Part shown: positions 24,128 through 32,988 of the stretch, piece by piece
Layout: each line of letters opens with the position of its first letter
Numbering within the stretch: the stretch's first letter is position 1
Source: Paenibacillus sp. FSL R7-0337
GTDB lineage: Bacteria; Bacillota; Bacilli; Paenibacillales; Paenibacillaceae
DNA length: 64,000 nucleotides
Direction: 5' to 3'
Assembly: GCF_037969875.1 (NCBI RefSeq)
Contig: NZ_CP150218.1
Span: forward strand, 3,720,001-3,784,000
Position numbers and translations under genes: made by a program
The notes under the pieces: model-generated
What the model was told of the DNA's origin: nothing
Seen by the model: only the letters and a program-made list of their open reading frames with translations
Database searches by the model: none

Positions 24128-25036
24128 TCACAACACAATTGTGATCTGCAGGTGATCTTCCAGTAATTCAGCATTGATCGTTCCGCCTAGTTTATCAATC
24201 AGAATTTTGACAATTGCCAATCCCAGTCCGGTGCCCCCTGCACTTCGGGATATATCCGATGTATAGAAGCGGTCGAACAGTCTTTCCAGATTCACTTCAT
24301 TCGGGCTTGAGATCCTATTGGTTATTATTAATTCTGTTGCGCTACCCTTCATCAGGGTGATCTTGAGATCACCAGTGGCATACTTAGCTGCGTTATCCAG
24401 CAGGTTCTGCAAAATACGCCGCAGCATATCCTCATCTGCCCAGACAAATACAGTATCCTCCGGGAGACTAATTTCAGGATGCAGGTTCCGTCCCTCGAAC
24501 ATAGCAGCATTCTCCACCACGCTATCCATAATCAGATTCGAGTAATTTACATTCTTGAGTTTCGGCTGAATCTCTTCAGAATCCAGCACAGCCAGTTCAT
24601 AGAATAATTTGATTAAAGTCTGCAGATGAGCAGCTTTGCGGAAGACTATTCCTATTTGCTCACGTTGCTCTGGATTCACCGCCCCTTTGCTCAGCAGCTG
24701 AAGGTAGCCGATCATTGATGTTAAGGGTGTGCGCAGATCATGGGAGATATTAGCTACGGATTCTTTCAAGTGATTGCCGCTGCGTATCATCTGAATGCGG
24801 AGCTCACGCTGCTTCGTCAGATTCTTATTGATCTCCGCAGTAAGTGAATTCAAATCCTTATCGATCAAAGATATATTCAGTTTCTTTTCAACTGTTCCCG
24901 AAGACAGTTCAACCATCTGTTTTGTAATATTGCGAATTTGCCTTTTCAGTGAAAAGAGGCGGAACATAAGTGCCCCAAGTATTACCGAGAGCAGAACAGC
25001 AATATATATCATTGATTGTAGCGCCTCTTTTCCCAT
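24128..25036 (-). CDS. Sensor histidine kinase of an ABC-linked two-component system
   Basis: A 302-residue kinase with one N-terminal membrane segment (residues 9-28) and almost no extracellular part, typical of intramembrane-sensing kinases tied to peptide-antibiotic transporters. It has H-box ANISHDLRTPLTS (His about 99), N-box LLDNAAKYA (Asn about 215), and G-box GTGLGLAIV. The gene lies last in the block, after two permeases, with a 2-bp gap. Its partner is the response regulator at 27649-28338. The block is AT-richer than its neighbours. Confidence 0.88.
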   Translation of the reverse strand: MGKEALQSMIYIAVLLSVILGALMFRLFSLKRQIRNITKQMVELSSGTVEKKLNISLIDKDLNSLTAEINKNLTKQRELRIQMIRSGNHLKESVANISHDLRTPLTSMIGYLQLLSKGAVNPEQREQIGIVFRKAAHLQTLIKLFYELAVLDSEEIQPKLKNVNYSNLIMDSVVENAAMFEGRNLHPEISLPEDTVFVWADEDMLRRILQNLLDNAAKYATGDLKITLMKGSATELIITNRISSPNEVNLERLFDRFYTSDISRSAGGTGLGLAIVKILIDKLGGTINAELLEDHLQITIVL

Positions 25037-25038
25037 TT

Positions 25039-25785
25039 TTATTTAAGTTCAGAAGTATTGAACCGCTGAAATGAAAGTGCGATGAACAACAGCAGAAATA
25101 ATCCTCCTGAAAGTATGATCTCAGACACCTGAACCGTAGAGAGCGAGTAGGCTAAGGAGGCTCTGACCTGATTCATAGGCAGGAACCTCAGCCACGGCAC
25201 AACTTCATACCAGCCAAGCGGCTCGGCATAGGCAATAATCATTGCACTGATAAAAAGAACAACTATTGATACAGATACTGTTTTGGCAGAGTCCTTGAAT
25301 AAAAAGGCAAGAAAGATACAGACTGAGAACACTGCACTATTCAGTAGCACCGACAACAGAATTACTCTGAGGATATACAAAACATCATGATTCCATGAGC
25401 TCCCCCAGCCCAATTGAAAGGACATTCTTATGCTCCCCACTACCGGCCCCAGCAGCATCAAAAGGTTGAATACAGCCAAGTAGATAAAACATTTACTGAA
25501 GAATATTGCCATTCGCGAATGACCCGCTACGACCTCCAGATGAATCGTGCGGTTCGAAAAGTCCTGGCCCATCAGCAAAGCCACGATTGCCGAGAATAAC
25601 ACCAGCCAGACCGTTGAATCGTAAACCATTGCATAAAATATGCCTATAGTATCTTTGTGTGTTGTCAGATCAGCAATATAGCTCTTGCTGGCAAGAAGCC
25701 CGTAAAGGATACTAAGCAGTGCACTGCCGGTAAAAAAACGGTTGCATTTCATGCGGTACCATTCCATTTGCAATAGATTATTCAT
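25039..25785 (-). CDS. ABC-2 type permease, lantibiotic-immunity-like (second)
   Basis: A 248-residue protein with about six hydrophobic segments. A paired-gene motif is DFSNRTIHLEVVAGHSRMAIFFSKCF, very close to DFADHTLYHMICAGHSRNHVFFSKAI in the neighbouring permease. The shared motif indicates duplication and a heterodimeric channel. It should work with the ATPase at 26490-27428 to expel or resist membrane-active peptides. Confidence 0.8.
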   Translation of the reverse strand: MNNLLQMEWYRMKCNRFFTGSALLSILYGLLASKSYIADLTTHKDTIGIFYAMVYDSTVWLVLFSAIVALLMGQDFSNRTIHLEVVAGHSRMAIFFSKCFIYLAVFNLLMLLGPVVGSIRMSFQLGWGSSWNHDVLYILRVILLSVLLNSAVFSVCIFLAFLFKDSAKTVSVSIVVLFISAMIIAYAEPLGWYEVVPWLRFLPMNQVRASLAYSLSTVQVSEIILSGGLFLLLFIALSFQRFNTSELK

Positions 25786-25798
25786 GGCATCCTCCCCT

Positions 25799-26506
25799 TT
25801 AATATAATTCTGAACGATTGAAGATTCTAACTGCCGCCAAGCAGAAACACATCAAAAAAATGATTCCGACCAGCAACGCCGCACCTATGGATGAAGAGTC
25901 CTCAATTAATAATCTCAGCTGCCCCAATGGAATAAAGTGTGCAATCGTCTTAGCGTTCGGACCATTAAGCAGGAAGATGTTCAGAAAATAAATCAATGCT
26001 GGAATCGATAAGGTTTTACCGATGTCTCTACAGATGAAGGCCATCAGCAGCGAAATTCCGCACATCGCTGAATTCAATACTGCTGTGGTAAAGAATAAGG
26101 CAATTACTTTGCTAGAATCAGACCCGAAAGAATGACCACCCCATCCGTGACTTCCGGTGTTATACGCAATAGAAAGAATGGGCTGCAATAGCAAGATGAT
26201 GTTGGACCCCACGATAAACAGGATGGCCTTGCTAAAGAAAACATGATTACGTGAATGTCCTGCGCAAATCATGTGGTACAGAGTATGGTCAGCGAAGTCC
26301 TTGCCAAGGTAGAGTGCTCCGAATACACAAGTGAGCAGCATTAATATAGGTGCGTTATATAAGGATGCCGAGACACTGTCATATCCCGTAAGCTGCCCCT
26401 GATCCAGCATAAGGAAGCTGCCAAGCATTACAGACAGGGCAGACAGGATGAAAAAACTCTTGTCATGCACCAGCTTATAAAGCTCCGCCTTAATGAGACA
26501 ATACAT
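25799..26506 (-). CDS. ABC-2 type permease, lantibiotic-immunity-like (first)
   Basis: A 235-residue membrane protein with about six hydrophobic segments, beginning MYCLIKAELYKLVHDKSFF. ATG at 26506 sits 7 bases behind GGAGG inside the end of the ATPase gene, so the genes overlap by 17 bases. It is homologous to the next permease (see shared AGHSR motif). The substrate is unknown; bacitracin/lantibiotic-type peptides are the usual targets of this family. Confidence 0.8.
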   Translation of the reverse strand: MYCLIKAELYKLVHDKSFFILSALSVMLGSFLMLDQGQLTGYDSVSASLYNAPILMLLTCVFGALYLGKDFADHTLYHMICAGHSRNHVFFSKAILFIVGSNIILLLQPILSIAYNTGSHGWGGHSFGSDSSKVIALFFTTAVLNSAMCGISLLMAFICRDIGKTLSIPALIYFLNIFLLNGPNAKTIAHFIPLGQLRLLIEDSSSIGAALLVGIIFLMCFCLAAVRIFNRSELY

Positions 26507-27428
26507 GCTTTTCTCCTCCAATACGCTCCAGGAAGTACCCTTCCAGCGTATCCCCGGCGATTGTCATTCCTGTGATCAGCACCCCTTCTTTCATTAAAGT
26601 GGCCGAAATCCCCTCCATGTCATCTAAGTGATCATATAGCTTAATGGTGCCATCAGGCATAACCTGATAATCTTTGATATTCATCCGGCTTTCCAGAGCA
26701 TGCAGGGCATTCTCTACATGATTAGTCTGAAGGGCAATGTGGCGTTTGCATTTCTCATTTAGCTGACTCTGAGTTAATTCCTCAATCAGAACGCCTTTAT
26801 TAATGAGGATATACTGCGACACTGTCTGATACAGTTCGTTTAGTATATGGCTGGATATCAATATCGTTGTCCCGCGTTCCTCATTCAGGCGTTTCAGCAA
26901 GATCCGCATTTCAGCGATGCCCATCGGGTCTAGCCCGTTAATGGGTTCATCTAGAATAAGCAACTCAGGGTCATGCAGCAAAGCAATCGCAATGCCTAGC
27001 CGCTGACGCATTCCGAGCGAAAAGTTACGTACTGCCTTCCTTCCAGTAAGATGATCTCCCAGACCCACCAGCTCAAGCGTTTCCCTAATGACCTGCGGAT
27101 CGGGTATCCCCCGCTGAAGCCGCTGGACCTCCAGGTTCTGCACAGCAGTCATGTTAGGATACAAAGCAGGCGTCTCAACCATACAGCCGATCCTTTTGCG
27201 CTGTTCCTGCAAGGCTTGCTTCCCTGTCTTGCCGAACAAGTGCAGTTCACCGCCCGTAGGAAAGGACAACCCTACAATAAGACGGATCAACGTTGTTTTT
27301 CCGGCCCCATTCTGCCCGATGAAGCCGTAGATCTTTCCCCTTTCAATGGTTAGATTAATATTATCCAAGGCCAAAGTATGATTATATTTCTTGGTGAGAT
27401 TCTTGGTCATAAGGATGATGTCACTCAT
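26490..27428 (-). CDS. ABC transporter ATPase, lantibiotic-immunity-like (BcrA family)
   Basis: A 312-residue ATPase with Walker A GQNGAGKTT, Q-loop CMVETPALYPNMTA, signature FSLGMRQR, Walker B LLILDEPINGLDP and switch His in ISSHIL. The Glu replacing Gln before TPALY is typical of BcrA/SpaF/NisF-type immunity ATPases. A C-terminal ~90-residue domain follows. ATG at 27428 follows GAGG; an earlier in-frame ATG at 27446 is possible but less well placed. It heads the ATPase-permease-permease-kinase run. Confidence 0.88.
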   Translation of the reverse strand: MSDIILMTKNLTKKYNHTLALDNINLTIERGKIYGFIGQNGAGKTTLIRLIVGLSFPTGGELHLFGKTGKQALQEQRKRIGCMVETPALYPNMTAVQNLEVQRLQRGIPDPQVIRETLELVGLGDHLTGRKAVRNFSLGMRQRLGIAIALLHDPELLILDEPINGLDPMGIAEMRILLKRLNEERGTTILISSHILNELYQTVSQYILINKGVLIEELTQSQLNEKCKRHIALQTNHVENALHALESRMNIKDYQVMPDGTIKLYDHLDDMEGISATLMKEGVLITGMTIAGDTLEGYFLERIGGEKHVLSH

Positions 27429-27497
27429 GTCTGCCTCGCTCCTCATCTACAGTTACGCTGAATTACATAACCTTACTGACTACATTAAGCGGTAACC

Positions 27498-27540
27498 TTA
27501 AAGAAATTCTTAATTCTGCCTGAGCCACTTTTAAAGAATT
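27498..27540 (-). promoter_or_regulatory. Repeated motif upstream of the ABC-kinase operon
   Basis: TTAAAGAAATT (27498-27508) and TTAAAGAATT (27531-27540) are near-copies 33 bp apart in the 220-bp gap between the response regulator gene and its ABC operon. They are candidate regulator sites, but AT-rich chance similarity is possible. Confidence 0.3.
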
Positions 27541-27648
27541 CATAAAGTTTATGTTCCTGCGGGGCTTTGCACACAACAGGAAGAGCCGCTTGCGCCATGA
27601 GCAAACGGTATCTTCAAAATGAGCCTATATCCCTTATCCGATCCGGGG

Positions 27649-28338
27649 CTAGTCAAGTTTATACAAGCGGTAGCCTATTCCCCAAACCGTTTCTATGTAA
27701 TGTTTATCCGGACTTACTGCCTTCAGCTTATTGCGTATATTGCTAATATGAACATTCAGCGTGTTGTCTTCACTCATGTACTCTTCATTCCAGATACTCT
27801 GAAATAAATTGGATTTAGAATATATTTTCTCTGGATGCCTCATAAGCAGTTCAAGAATACCGTATTCTTTGGCCGTAAGCGCAAGCTCATGACCTGCAAC
27901 TTCTACAATATGATTCATCTCATTGAGTTGAATATCCTGATAAGTTAAACTTCTGGTGCCTGCAGAATCCTGGTTCATTCGATTACGCCTTAGATTACTT
28001 TCTATTCGTGCAAGGGTCTCATCCAGATCAAAAGGTTTGGTGATGTAATCATCCGCCCCAATCCGCAGGAGCTCAATCTTGGTTTGGATCGTATCCTTGG
28101 CTGAGATTATGATCACCGGAACTGCAGAATATTCCCGCAATTCATTTAGCAACTGATCGCCGCTCTTGTAGGGCAGCATCAGGTCTAGGAGGACTAGATC
28201 ATAACAGTCCCTTTGAATGAACTGCAAAGCCTCTAACCCATTGTAAGCTGAAGTAGTCAAATAACCGTGTTCCGTCAAAAACTGGCGAAGCAGACTATTT
28301 ATCTCTTTCTCATCCTCAACAATAAGTATATGCTCCAA
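27649..28338 (-). CDS. OmpR/PhoB-family response regulator
   Basis: A 229-residue regulator with acidic pocket near residues 8-10 (IVEDEKE), phospho-acceptor Asp52 in LVLLDLMLP, Lys101 in YITKPFD, and a C-terminal winged helix (LTAKEYGILELLMRHPEKIYSKSNL... VWGIGYRLYKLD). It precedes the ABC genes on the same strand and should pair with the kinase at 24128. The split order RR-ABC-HK is seen in several lantibiotic-resistance loci. Confidence 0.9.
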   Translation of the reverse strand: MEHILIVEDEKEINSLLRQFLTEHGYLTTSAYNGLEALQFIQRDCYDLVLLDLMLPYKSGDQLLNELREYSAVPVIIISAKDTIQTKIELLRIGADDYITKPFDLDETLARIESNLRRNRMNQDSAGTRSLTYQDIQLNEMNHIVEVAGHELALTAKEYGILELLMRHPEKIYSKSNLFQSIWNEEYMSEDNTLNVHISNIRNKLKAVSPDKHYIETVWGIGYRLYKLD

Positions 28339-28542
28339 TTAACCACATCCTTATCGCTTCCCTAATCATCATCATTCGGCTATTTTGCCGGACTCCCAGA
28401 CTCTTCCGGGTATATTTTTTTCCTTTTATCCTTTATTTTAACACTCATTCCCGAAAAAACGATAATTAAGATTAGAATTAGATACCTTGCGATCCTCTAA
28501 ATTCAGCCCTCATCCTTAGCTTCCCATAACCGTCTTGCTCAT

Positions 28543-28571
28543 TTGACCTGCCCTCCAAAACGGCGTACACT
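28543..28571 (+). promoter_or_regulatory. Sigma-A-type promoter for mqnBD
   Basis: TTGACC at 28543-28548 and TACACT at 28566-28571 are separated by 17 bp, about 58 bp upstream of the mqnB start. Confidence 0.6.
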
Positions 28572-28629
28572 TTCAAAAGGTGAGTATGAACTGAGGAATA
28601 TAAATAATATTTATAGAAGGAGGCTGATT

Positions 28630-29337
28630 ATGCAATCGAAGGATCATCATCATTCCGGGGCCGCCGCGCGCATTACTGCGGCGGAAGAAGCCCCCGGGCC
28701 GCGCGTGCTGATCGTGACGGCAGTCGCGGCTGAGCGCGAGGCGGTCCTGCGCGGCCTGCACGGCAGCCGCCGCTTCGACGTCATCGCGGCGGGCGCCGGC
28801 ACCGCGGCAGCAGCGGCGGGCACCGCCGCCGCCCTGGCAGCCGGCTCGTACGGCTGCGTCGTCAGCGCCGGGATCGGCGGCGGCTTCCCGGGCCGGGCAC
28901 CCGTAGGCTCGCTGGTCGTCGCCAGCGAGATGCTTGACGCGGCCCTCGGCGCAGAGACGCCGGAGGGCTTCCGCAGCGCTGCCGAGCTGGGCTTCGGCAG
29001 CGTGTCCGTGCCTGCACCAGGCGCTGCGGTGCAGGCCCTTGCGGCCGCGCTGGCAGCGGCCGGCCTCACGGTAAGCACGGGGACCGTGCTTACCGTATCG
29101 ACTGCGACCGGCACCGCCGGGACGGCCGCGGCTCTTGCCGCGCGCCACCCGGAGGCGGCGGCGGAGGCGATGGAAGGCCACGGGGTCGCCGTGGCCGCCC
29201 AGGCTTTGGGGATCGCGGCGCTGGAGCTGCGCGCGATCTCGAACCCGGTCGGCCCGCGCGACCGGGCCGCGTGGAAGATCAATGAAGCGCTGGACGCTCT
29301 GGCAGCGGCGGCGGCTATTTTACGGGAGGTGCTGTAA
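28630..29337 (+). CDS. mqnB: Futalosine hydrolase MqnB
   Basis: A 235-residue nucleosidase of the phosphorylase/hydrolase family that releases hypoxanthine from futalosine in the menaquinone pathway. It shows VLIVTAVAAEREAVLRGL, GYGCVVSAGIGGGFPGR-like sequence (read GSYGCVVSAGIGGGFPGRAP), AEAMEGHGVAVAAQALGIAALELRAISNPVGPRD and a C-terminal helix. The ME-G-GVA motif contacts ribose in this family. ATG at 28630 follows AAGGAGG. The stop overlaps mqnD by one base. Codon use is extremely GC-rich and the protein is about one-third Ala, unlike mqnD right after it. Confidence 0.88.
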   Translation: MQSKDHHHSGAAARITAAEEAPGPRVLIVTAVAAEREAVLRGLHGSRRFDVIAAGAGTAAAAAGTAAALAAGSYGCVVSAGIGGGFPGRAPVGSLVVASEMLDAALGAETPEGFRSAAELGFGSVSVPAPGAAVQALAAALAAAGLTVSTGTVLTVSTATGTAGTAAALAARHPEAAAEAMEGHGVAVAAQALGIAALELRAISNPVGPRDRAAWKINEALDALAAAAAILREVL

Positions 29338-30188
29338 TGACTCAAGAGCTTCATATTGCTTATTCCCCTTGTCCGAACGATACCTTTGTCTTTCATGCCT
29401 GGGCGCATGGCCTTGTGCCTGACGCTCCCCGGCTGGATGTGACTTTTGCCGATATCGATATTACAAACGGGCTTGCCGCAGACGGTGCAGGACCTGAGGT
29501 ACTCAAAATCTCCTACGCCGCCCTCCCCTGGGTGCTGGATAAGTACAAGCTGCTTCCTTGCGGCGGTGCGCTGGGACGGGGCTGCGGCCCGCTGGTGCTG
29601 ACCCGCAAAGGCGCAGGCGCCATCAAGCATCCGCGCGAGCTGTCCGGCCGCAGAATTGCTGTACCGAGCGAACGCTCTACGGCATACCTGCTGTTCCGGC
29701 TATGGGTAGCGCAGCAGGTACAGGACGGTCCGGCCGAGATCATCGTTATGCCTTTTGATGAGATCATGCCTGCCGTGCAAAAGGGAGAGATCGATGCAGG
29801 ACTCGTCATCCACGAAGCCCGCTTCACTTACCCGTCCTACAATCTCAATCTGCTGACTGACCTCGGCAGCTGGTGGGAGAGCGAGACCGGCCTGCCCATT
29901 CCGCTAGGTGCGATTATTGCCCGCCGCGATCTGGACCATGACGCCATTACCGGCTGGATTCGCAGCTCACTACAGTATGCCTGGGACCATCCTCTCGACT
30001 GCCAGGAATACGTGCTAAGCCATGCCCAGGAGCTATCTCCGGAAGTGGCCAAGTCGCATATTGATCTCTATGTCAACGAATTCACAATGAATCTGGGCGA
30101 AGACGGCTACGCAGCCATCTCTGCATTATTGACCCGGGCCGTTGCCGAAGGGCTTGTACCTGCTGTCGATCCTTCGCTTCTGCGTTAA
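29337..30188 (+). CDS. mqnD: 1,4-dihydroxy-6-naphthoate synthase MqnD
   Basis: A 283-residue enzyme that converts cyclic dehypoxanthine futalosine to 1,4-dihydroxy-6-naphthoate, the step after MqnC. It opens LHIAYSPCPNDTFVFHAWAHG, a signature of MqnA/MqnD proteins, and contains DIDITNGLA, EVLKISYAALPWVL, GRGCGPLVL, VPSERSTAYLLFRLW and GLVIHEARFTYPSYNL. It overlaps mqnB (TAATG). The other genes needed (mqnA, mqnC, mqnE or equivalents) are not in this window. Confidence 0.93.
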   Translation: MTQELHIAYSPCPNDTFVFHAWAHGLVPDAPRLDVTFADIDITNGLAADGAGPEVLKISYAALPWVLDKYKLLPCGGALGRGCGPLVLTRKGAGAIKHPRELSGRRIAVPSERSTAYLLFRLWVAQQVQDGPAEIIVMPFDEIMPAVQKGEIDAGLVIHEARFTYPSYNLNLLTDLGSWWESETGLPIPLGAIIARRDLDHDAITGWIRSSLQYAWDHPLDCQEYVLSHAQELSPEVAKSHIDLYVNEFTMNLGEDGYAAISALLTRAVAEGLVPAVDPSLLR

Positions 30189-30229
30189 TGAAGTAAGGAG
30201 ATAATCCATCCCGTGAGGAGGCTATTCCC

Positions 30230-31054
30230 ATGATTCCTTCAGGCAACAGCAAGGCTAATATCGACCGTTTTCTAGGGTACCAGAATGACTACGACCGTTA
30301 CCGGCCGGAAGCCCCGCCAATGGTTATTGAACTGCTCACCAGTTATCTGGGCCGCCGTCCTGCCCATGTTGCAGATATTGGCTGCGGTACCGGCTTGTCC
30401 ACCTTTCTGTGGAAGGATGCTGCCGATGCAGTAACCGGAGTGGAGCCTAACCCGGATATGCTCAGCAAAGCTCAGGATAAGCTGCATCTCCTGGATCAAG
30501 GAGCAGAGAACCTGTCTTTTGTGCAGGGCTACTCTAACCAGCTTCCTTTCGATACGGAGAGTGTGGACATCATCACCTGCTCGCAGTCGTTCCACTGGAT
30601 GGACCCGGACAGCACCCTTGAGGAGATCGCCCGTTGTCTGCGGCCCGGAGGAGTCTTCGCAGCTTATGACTGTGACTGGCCCTTGGTACTGCAGCCCACT
30701 ATTGAAGCCCGTTACAACCGGCTGATCGCGGCTTCGGACGCCCTGCTTGCGGAGCTTCAAACTGGTGCCGATCAGGCCAATAAATGGGACAAGGAAGGTC
30801 ATCTGGGCCGGATCAAAGCCTGCGGAAGGTTTACGTACGCGCGCGAAATTGTTTTTCACAATACAGAATCATGCGATGCTCAGCGCTATGTCGGGCTGGC
30901 CCTCAGCCAGGGTGGTATTCAGTCCCTCCTGAAGCTCAGTCCAGCCTCACTTGAGCAGGATATTGCCGAATTCTCGGCTGAGGTAGAGGCATTCTTCCAG
31001 GGCCGGACCTTGCAGGTACCGATTAGCTACCGTATGCGGACCGGAGTGAAGTAA
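30230..31054 (+). CDS. Class I SAM-dependent methyltransferase
   Basis: A 274-residue soluble methyltransferase with SAM-binding motif I VADIGCGTGLSTF, acidic motif GVEPNPDMLSKA, motif SVDIITCSQSFHWMDP and post-motif LRPGGVFAAYDCDWP. The order fits YafE/Methyltransf_11-type enzymes. It starts 41 bp after mqnD with GAGGAGG before its ATG and could share that transcript. Nothing ties it specifically to menaquinone, and the substrate is unknown. Confidence 0.8.
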   Translation: MIPSGNSKANIDRFLGYQNDYDRYRPEAPPMVIELLTSYLGRRPAHVADIGCGTGLSTFLWKDAADAVTGVEPNPDMLSKAQDKLHLLDQGAENLSFVQGYSNQLPFDTESVDIITCSQSFHWMDPDSTLEEIARCLRPGGVFAAYDCDWPLVLQPTIEARYNRLIAASDALLAELQTGADQANKWDKEGHLGRIKACGRFTYAREIVFHNTESCDAQRYVGLALSQGGIQSLLKLSPASLEQDIAEFSAEVEAFFQGRTLQVPISYRMRTGVK

Positions 31055-31304
31055 CATCCCCGTTAGCACCCAAGCTCCATTCTAATAGTACAAGCTGAAT
31101 CAAGCACGCCCCAGTCATCCTAATAAGGGAACCGGGGCATTTCAACGTTACAGCAGACTTAACCCGGGATATGGCCTCAGCTTGCTCTTTCATTTGTTCA
31201 CTGTATCTACTAATCCGGTCTATTGACCATTGGAATTTTATCACATATTATTACACCAATAAATTAAAAATCTAATTACTGGGATTAGGTCAGGTGGTGT
31301 TCGT

Positions 31305-32678
31305 ATGAAGTCCACAACCACGATTCGCGATCAGGTAACCGCATATTTGTCTAATCAGGGCCTGTCCATTAATCAGTTTGCCATCTCTTCAGGAATTAAT
31401 TCCGGTACACTCAGCCGTGTCATTAAAGACCGTCAGCCGATTGCCATGAATCATCTGGAACGCATTACCCGGGGCATGGGCCTGCAGGAGGACTACTTCT
31501 ATAGCTTATATGTGGACGAGTGCTTTCACCATTCGGCTCCCACCTGGCGGCGCTTGCGGCCGTTTCTTATGCGTTCAGCGGCACTCGGCCGTCTCGACTG
31601 TGTTGAACAGGTCGTTCTGAACCTGCTGGAGAATCTGGTCTATGCCCCTATGCTATTTGAGGTTGCAGAAGGGCTGTTCGAGCAGGGATTGTGGCACGCA
31701 GCAGCATTATTGTACGAGAATGTGAGCACCAGTGAGAAATATCAGAATTCCGAACGGCTGGCCGTATGTCAATACCGCTTGTTCCGGATTGGTCTTGGTG
31801 ATGACCAGAGCAGTAATCTGCGGGTAGCCATCCTGTTCGAGTGCTTCATCGACCGGCTGAATGAGGCGGATCAGCTGGACGGATTGAAAGACCTGCTGGA
31901 TGTCTACTACTCTCTGCAGAAGTGGTCCAAGGTGAACGAGCTTGCTGAGAAAATGCTCCAATTGGCTACGCTCCGTTACAATCTCCAGCTCCGATCAAAA
32001 CGTAAACCGGACAATGAAAGATTGCCTTCAAGTCCGCTGTATTTATATATTCTCCGCTCCCATCTCTTTCTATCAAGTGTCTGTATGGAGTATGGAGACT
32101 ATAAGTCTGCGATAGAGCGTGTAAGCCTCTATACAGATGTGAGTTGGATACAAGAAACTAATGACGAAGCAAAGCGGATATTAGCCCAATTCAAAGAGTG
32201 GGGTAGAGCGAATATCTATTTGTATCGTTTACTCGATGGGCAATTAGAGGTATTGAATGATTATGTGGAATTTATATCTACCCAGCCAGACGAGATATTC
32301 ACGGCAATGTATAACATTGTTAAATCTGCAAATCGGTATAATTGGAATGTAGACCATATTCTTGAGCGCTTCTCTAGTTACATCCCTTACCGAACGTATA
32401 ATTCTGAATTTGGTGAATATAACCAGCAAGTTATGGCAGACAAGCATACTCGCTTTCTTGCTGAATTAGCAGCCTATTACCTCCACAATAAGTATTATGA
32501 GAAGTTTACGAATGTACTGCTAAACCTGGAATCCTCCGCTAAAATCAACAACGAGAGTATAGCCATTACTTGTGTGGATCTATTTGAACAATACAGGTAT
32601 ACAGCAGGAGAAGAAGAAATGGAGAAATACAAACTTTTAATTAGAACAGCACGAAATTCAAAAGCAACAGCATTCTAG
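31305..32678 (+). CDS. HTH (XRE-like) regulator with large helical C-terminal domain
   Basis: A 457-residue protein. Residues 8-65 form a Cro/C1-type HTH (VTAYLSNQGLSINQFAISSGINSGTLSRVIKDRQPI). The remaining ~390 residues are mostly helical with tetratricopeptide-like spacing (for example FEVAEGLFEQGLWHAAALLYENV, SSVCMEYGDYKSAIERVSLY, AAYYLHNKYYEKFTNVLLNL). The layout resembles peptide-sensing RRNPP regulators, although assignment is tentative. The first ~730 bp are GC-balanced and the last ~640 bp are clearly AT-rich, as if the C-terminal half had been exchanged. AGGTGGTG precedes ATG 31305. Confidence 0.75.
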   Translation: MKSTTTIRDQVTAYLSNQGLSINQFAISSGINSGTLSRVIKDRQPIAMNHLERITRGMGLQEDYFYSLYVDECFHHSAPTWRRLRPFLMRSAALGRLDCVEQVVLNLLENLVYAPMLFEVAEGLFEQGLWHAAALLYENVSTSEKYQNSERLAVCQYRLFRIGLGDDQSSNLRVAILFECFIDRLNEADQLDGLKDLLDVYYSLQKWSKVNELAEKMLQLATLRYNLQLRSKRKPDNERLPSSPLYLYILRSHLFLSSVCMEYGDYKSAIERVSLYTDVSWIQETNDEAKRILAQFKEWGRANIYLYRLLDGQLEVLNDYVEFISTQPDEIFTAMYNIVKSANRYNWNVDHILERFSSYIPYRTYNSEFGEYNQQVMADKHTRFLAELAAYYLHNKYYEKFTNVLLNLESSAKINNESIAITCVDLFEQYRYTAGEEEMEKYKLLIRTARNSKATAF

Positions 32679-32722
32679 CTTTCTCCCAACATTTACCCTA
32701 TACTTAAAATCAGCGAGACGAA

Positions 32723-32764
32723 GAACGTCCCGGTTGCCCTTTGTGGGGAAGCCGGGGCGTTTTC
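32723..32764 (+). terminator. Terminator after the HTH regulator gene
   Basis: AACGTCCCGG and CCGGGGCGTT pair around a loop and are followed by TTTCTATTTT, 45 bp after the stop. Confidence 0.6.
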
Positions 32765-32788
32765 TATTTTCCGGAGAGGATGTGGAGC

Positions 32789-32977
32789 ATGACTTTTGAA
32801 GAAGCGCATGAACAGTTTATCAGCGGACACTTGAATAGCAGACCTGAGGGGGAACGCCAGGCAAGGCTGGAGTGGGGACATCTTACCAGACTTATCTGTC
32901 GACTACAGAACTGCCGTCCGAATTTTGCGCCATCAATCCGACCTCTTCTCAATCATTGCCGTGATATAGAGAGTTAG
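32789..32977 (+). CDS. Small ORF, 62 aa, possibly a truncated gene remnant
   Basis: It reads MTFEEAHEQFISGHLNSRPEGERQARL and onward, with GGAGAGG upstream of ATG 32789 and an in-frame stop before the GNAT-like gene. The first half is charged and helix-forming; the second is irregular and Cys/Arg/Pro-rich, as expected after a frameshift or deletion. I suspect it is the 5' end of a longer gene whose remainder was lost, but I cannot prove it. Confidence 0.4.
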   Translation: MTFEEAHEQFISGHLNSRPEGERQARLEWGHLTRLICRLQNCRPNFAPSIRPLLNHCRDIES

Positions 32978-32988
32978 GAGGCGGAATA

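Noticed and set aside
28650-29630. 326-codon frame antisense to mqnB
   Set aside because: A by-product of the extreme GC content of mqnB; Ala/Pro/Arg-rich with no domain.
31105-31140. Terminator after the methyltransferase gene
   Set aside because: GCCCC/GGGGC can pair, but the loop is large and no T-run follows on either strand.
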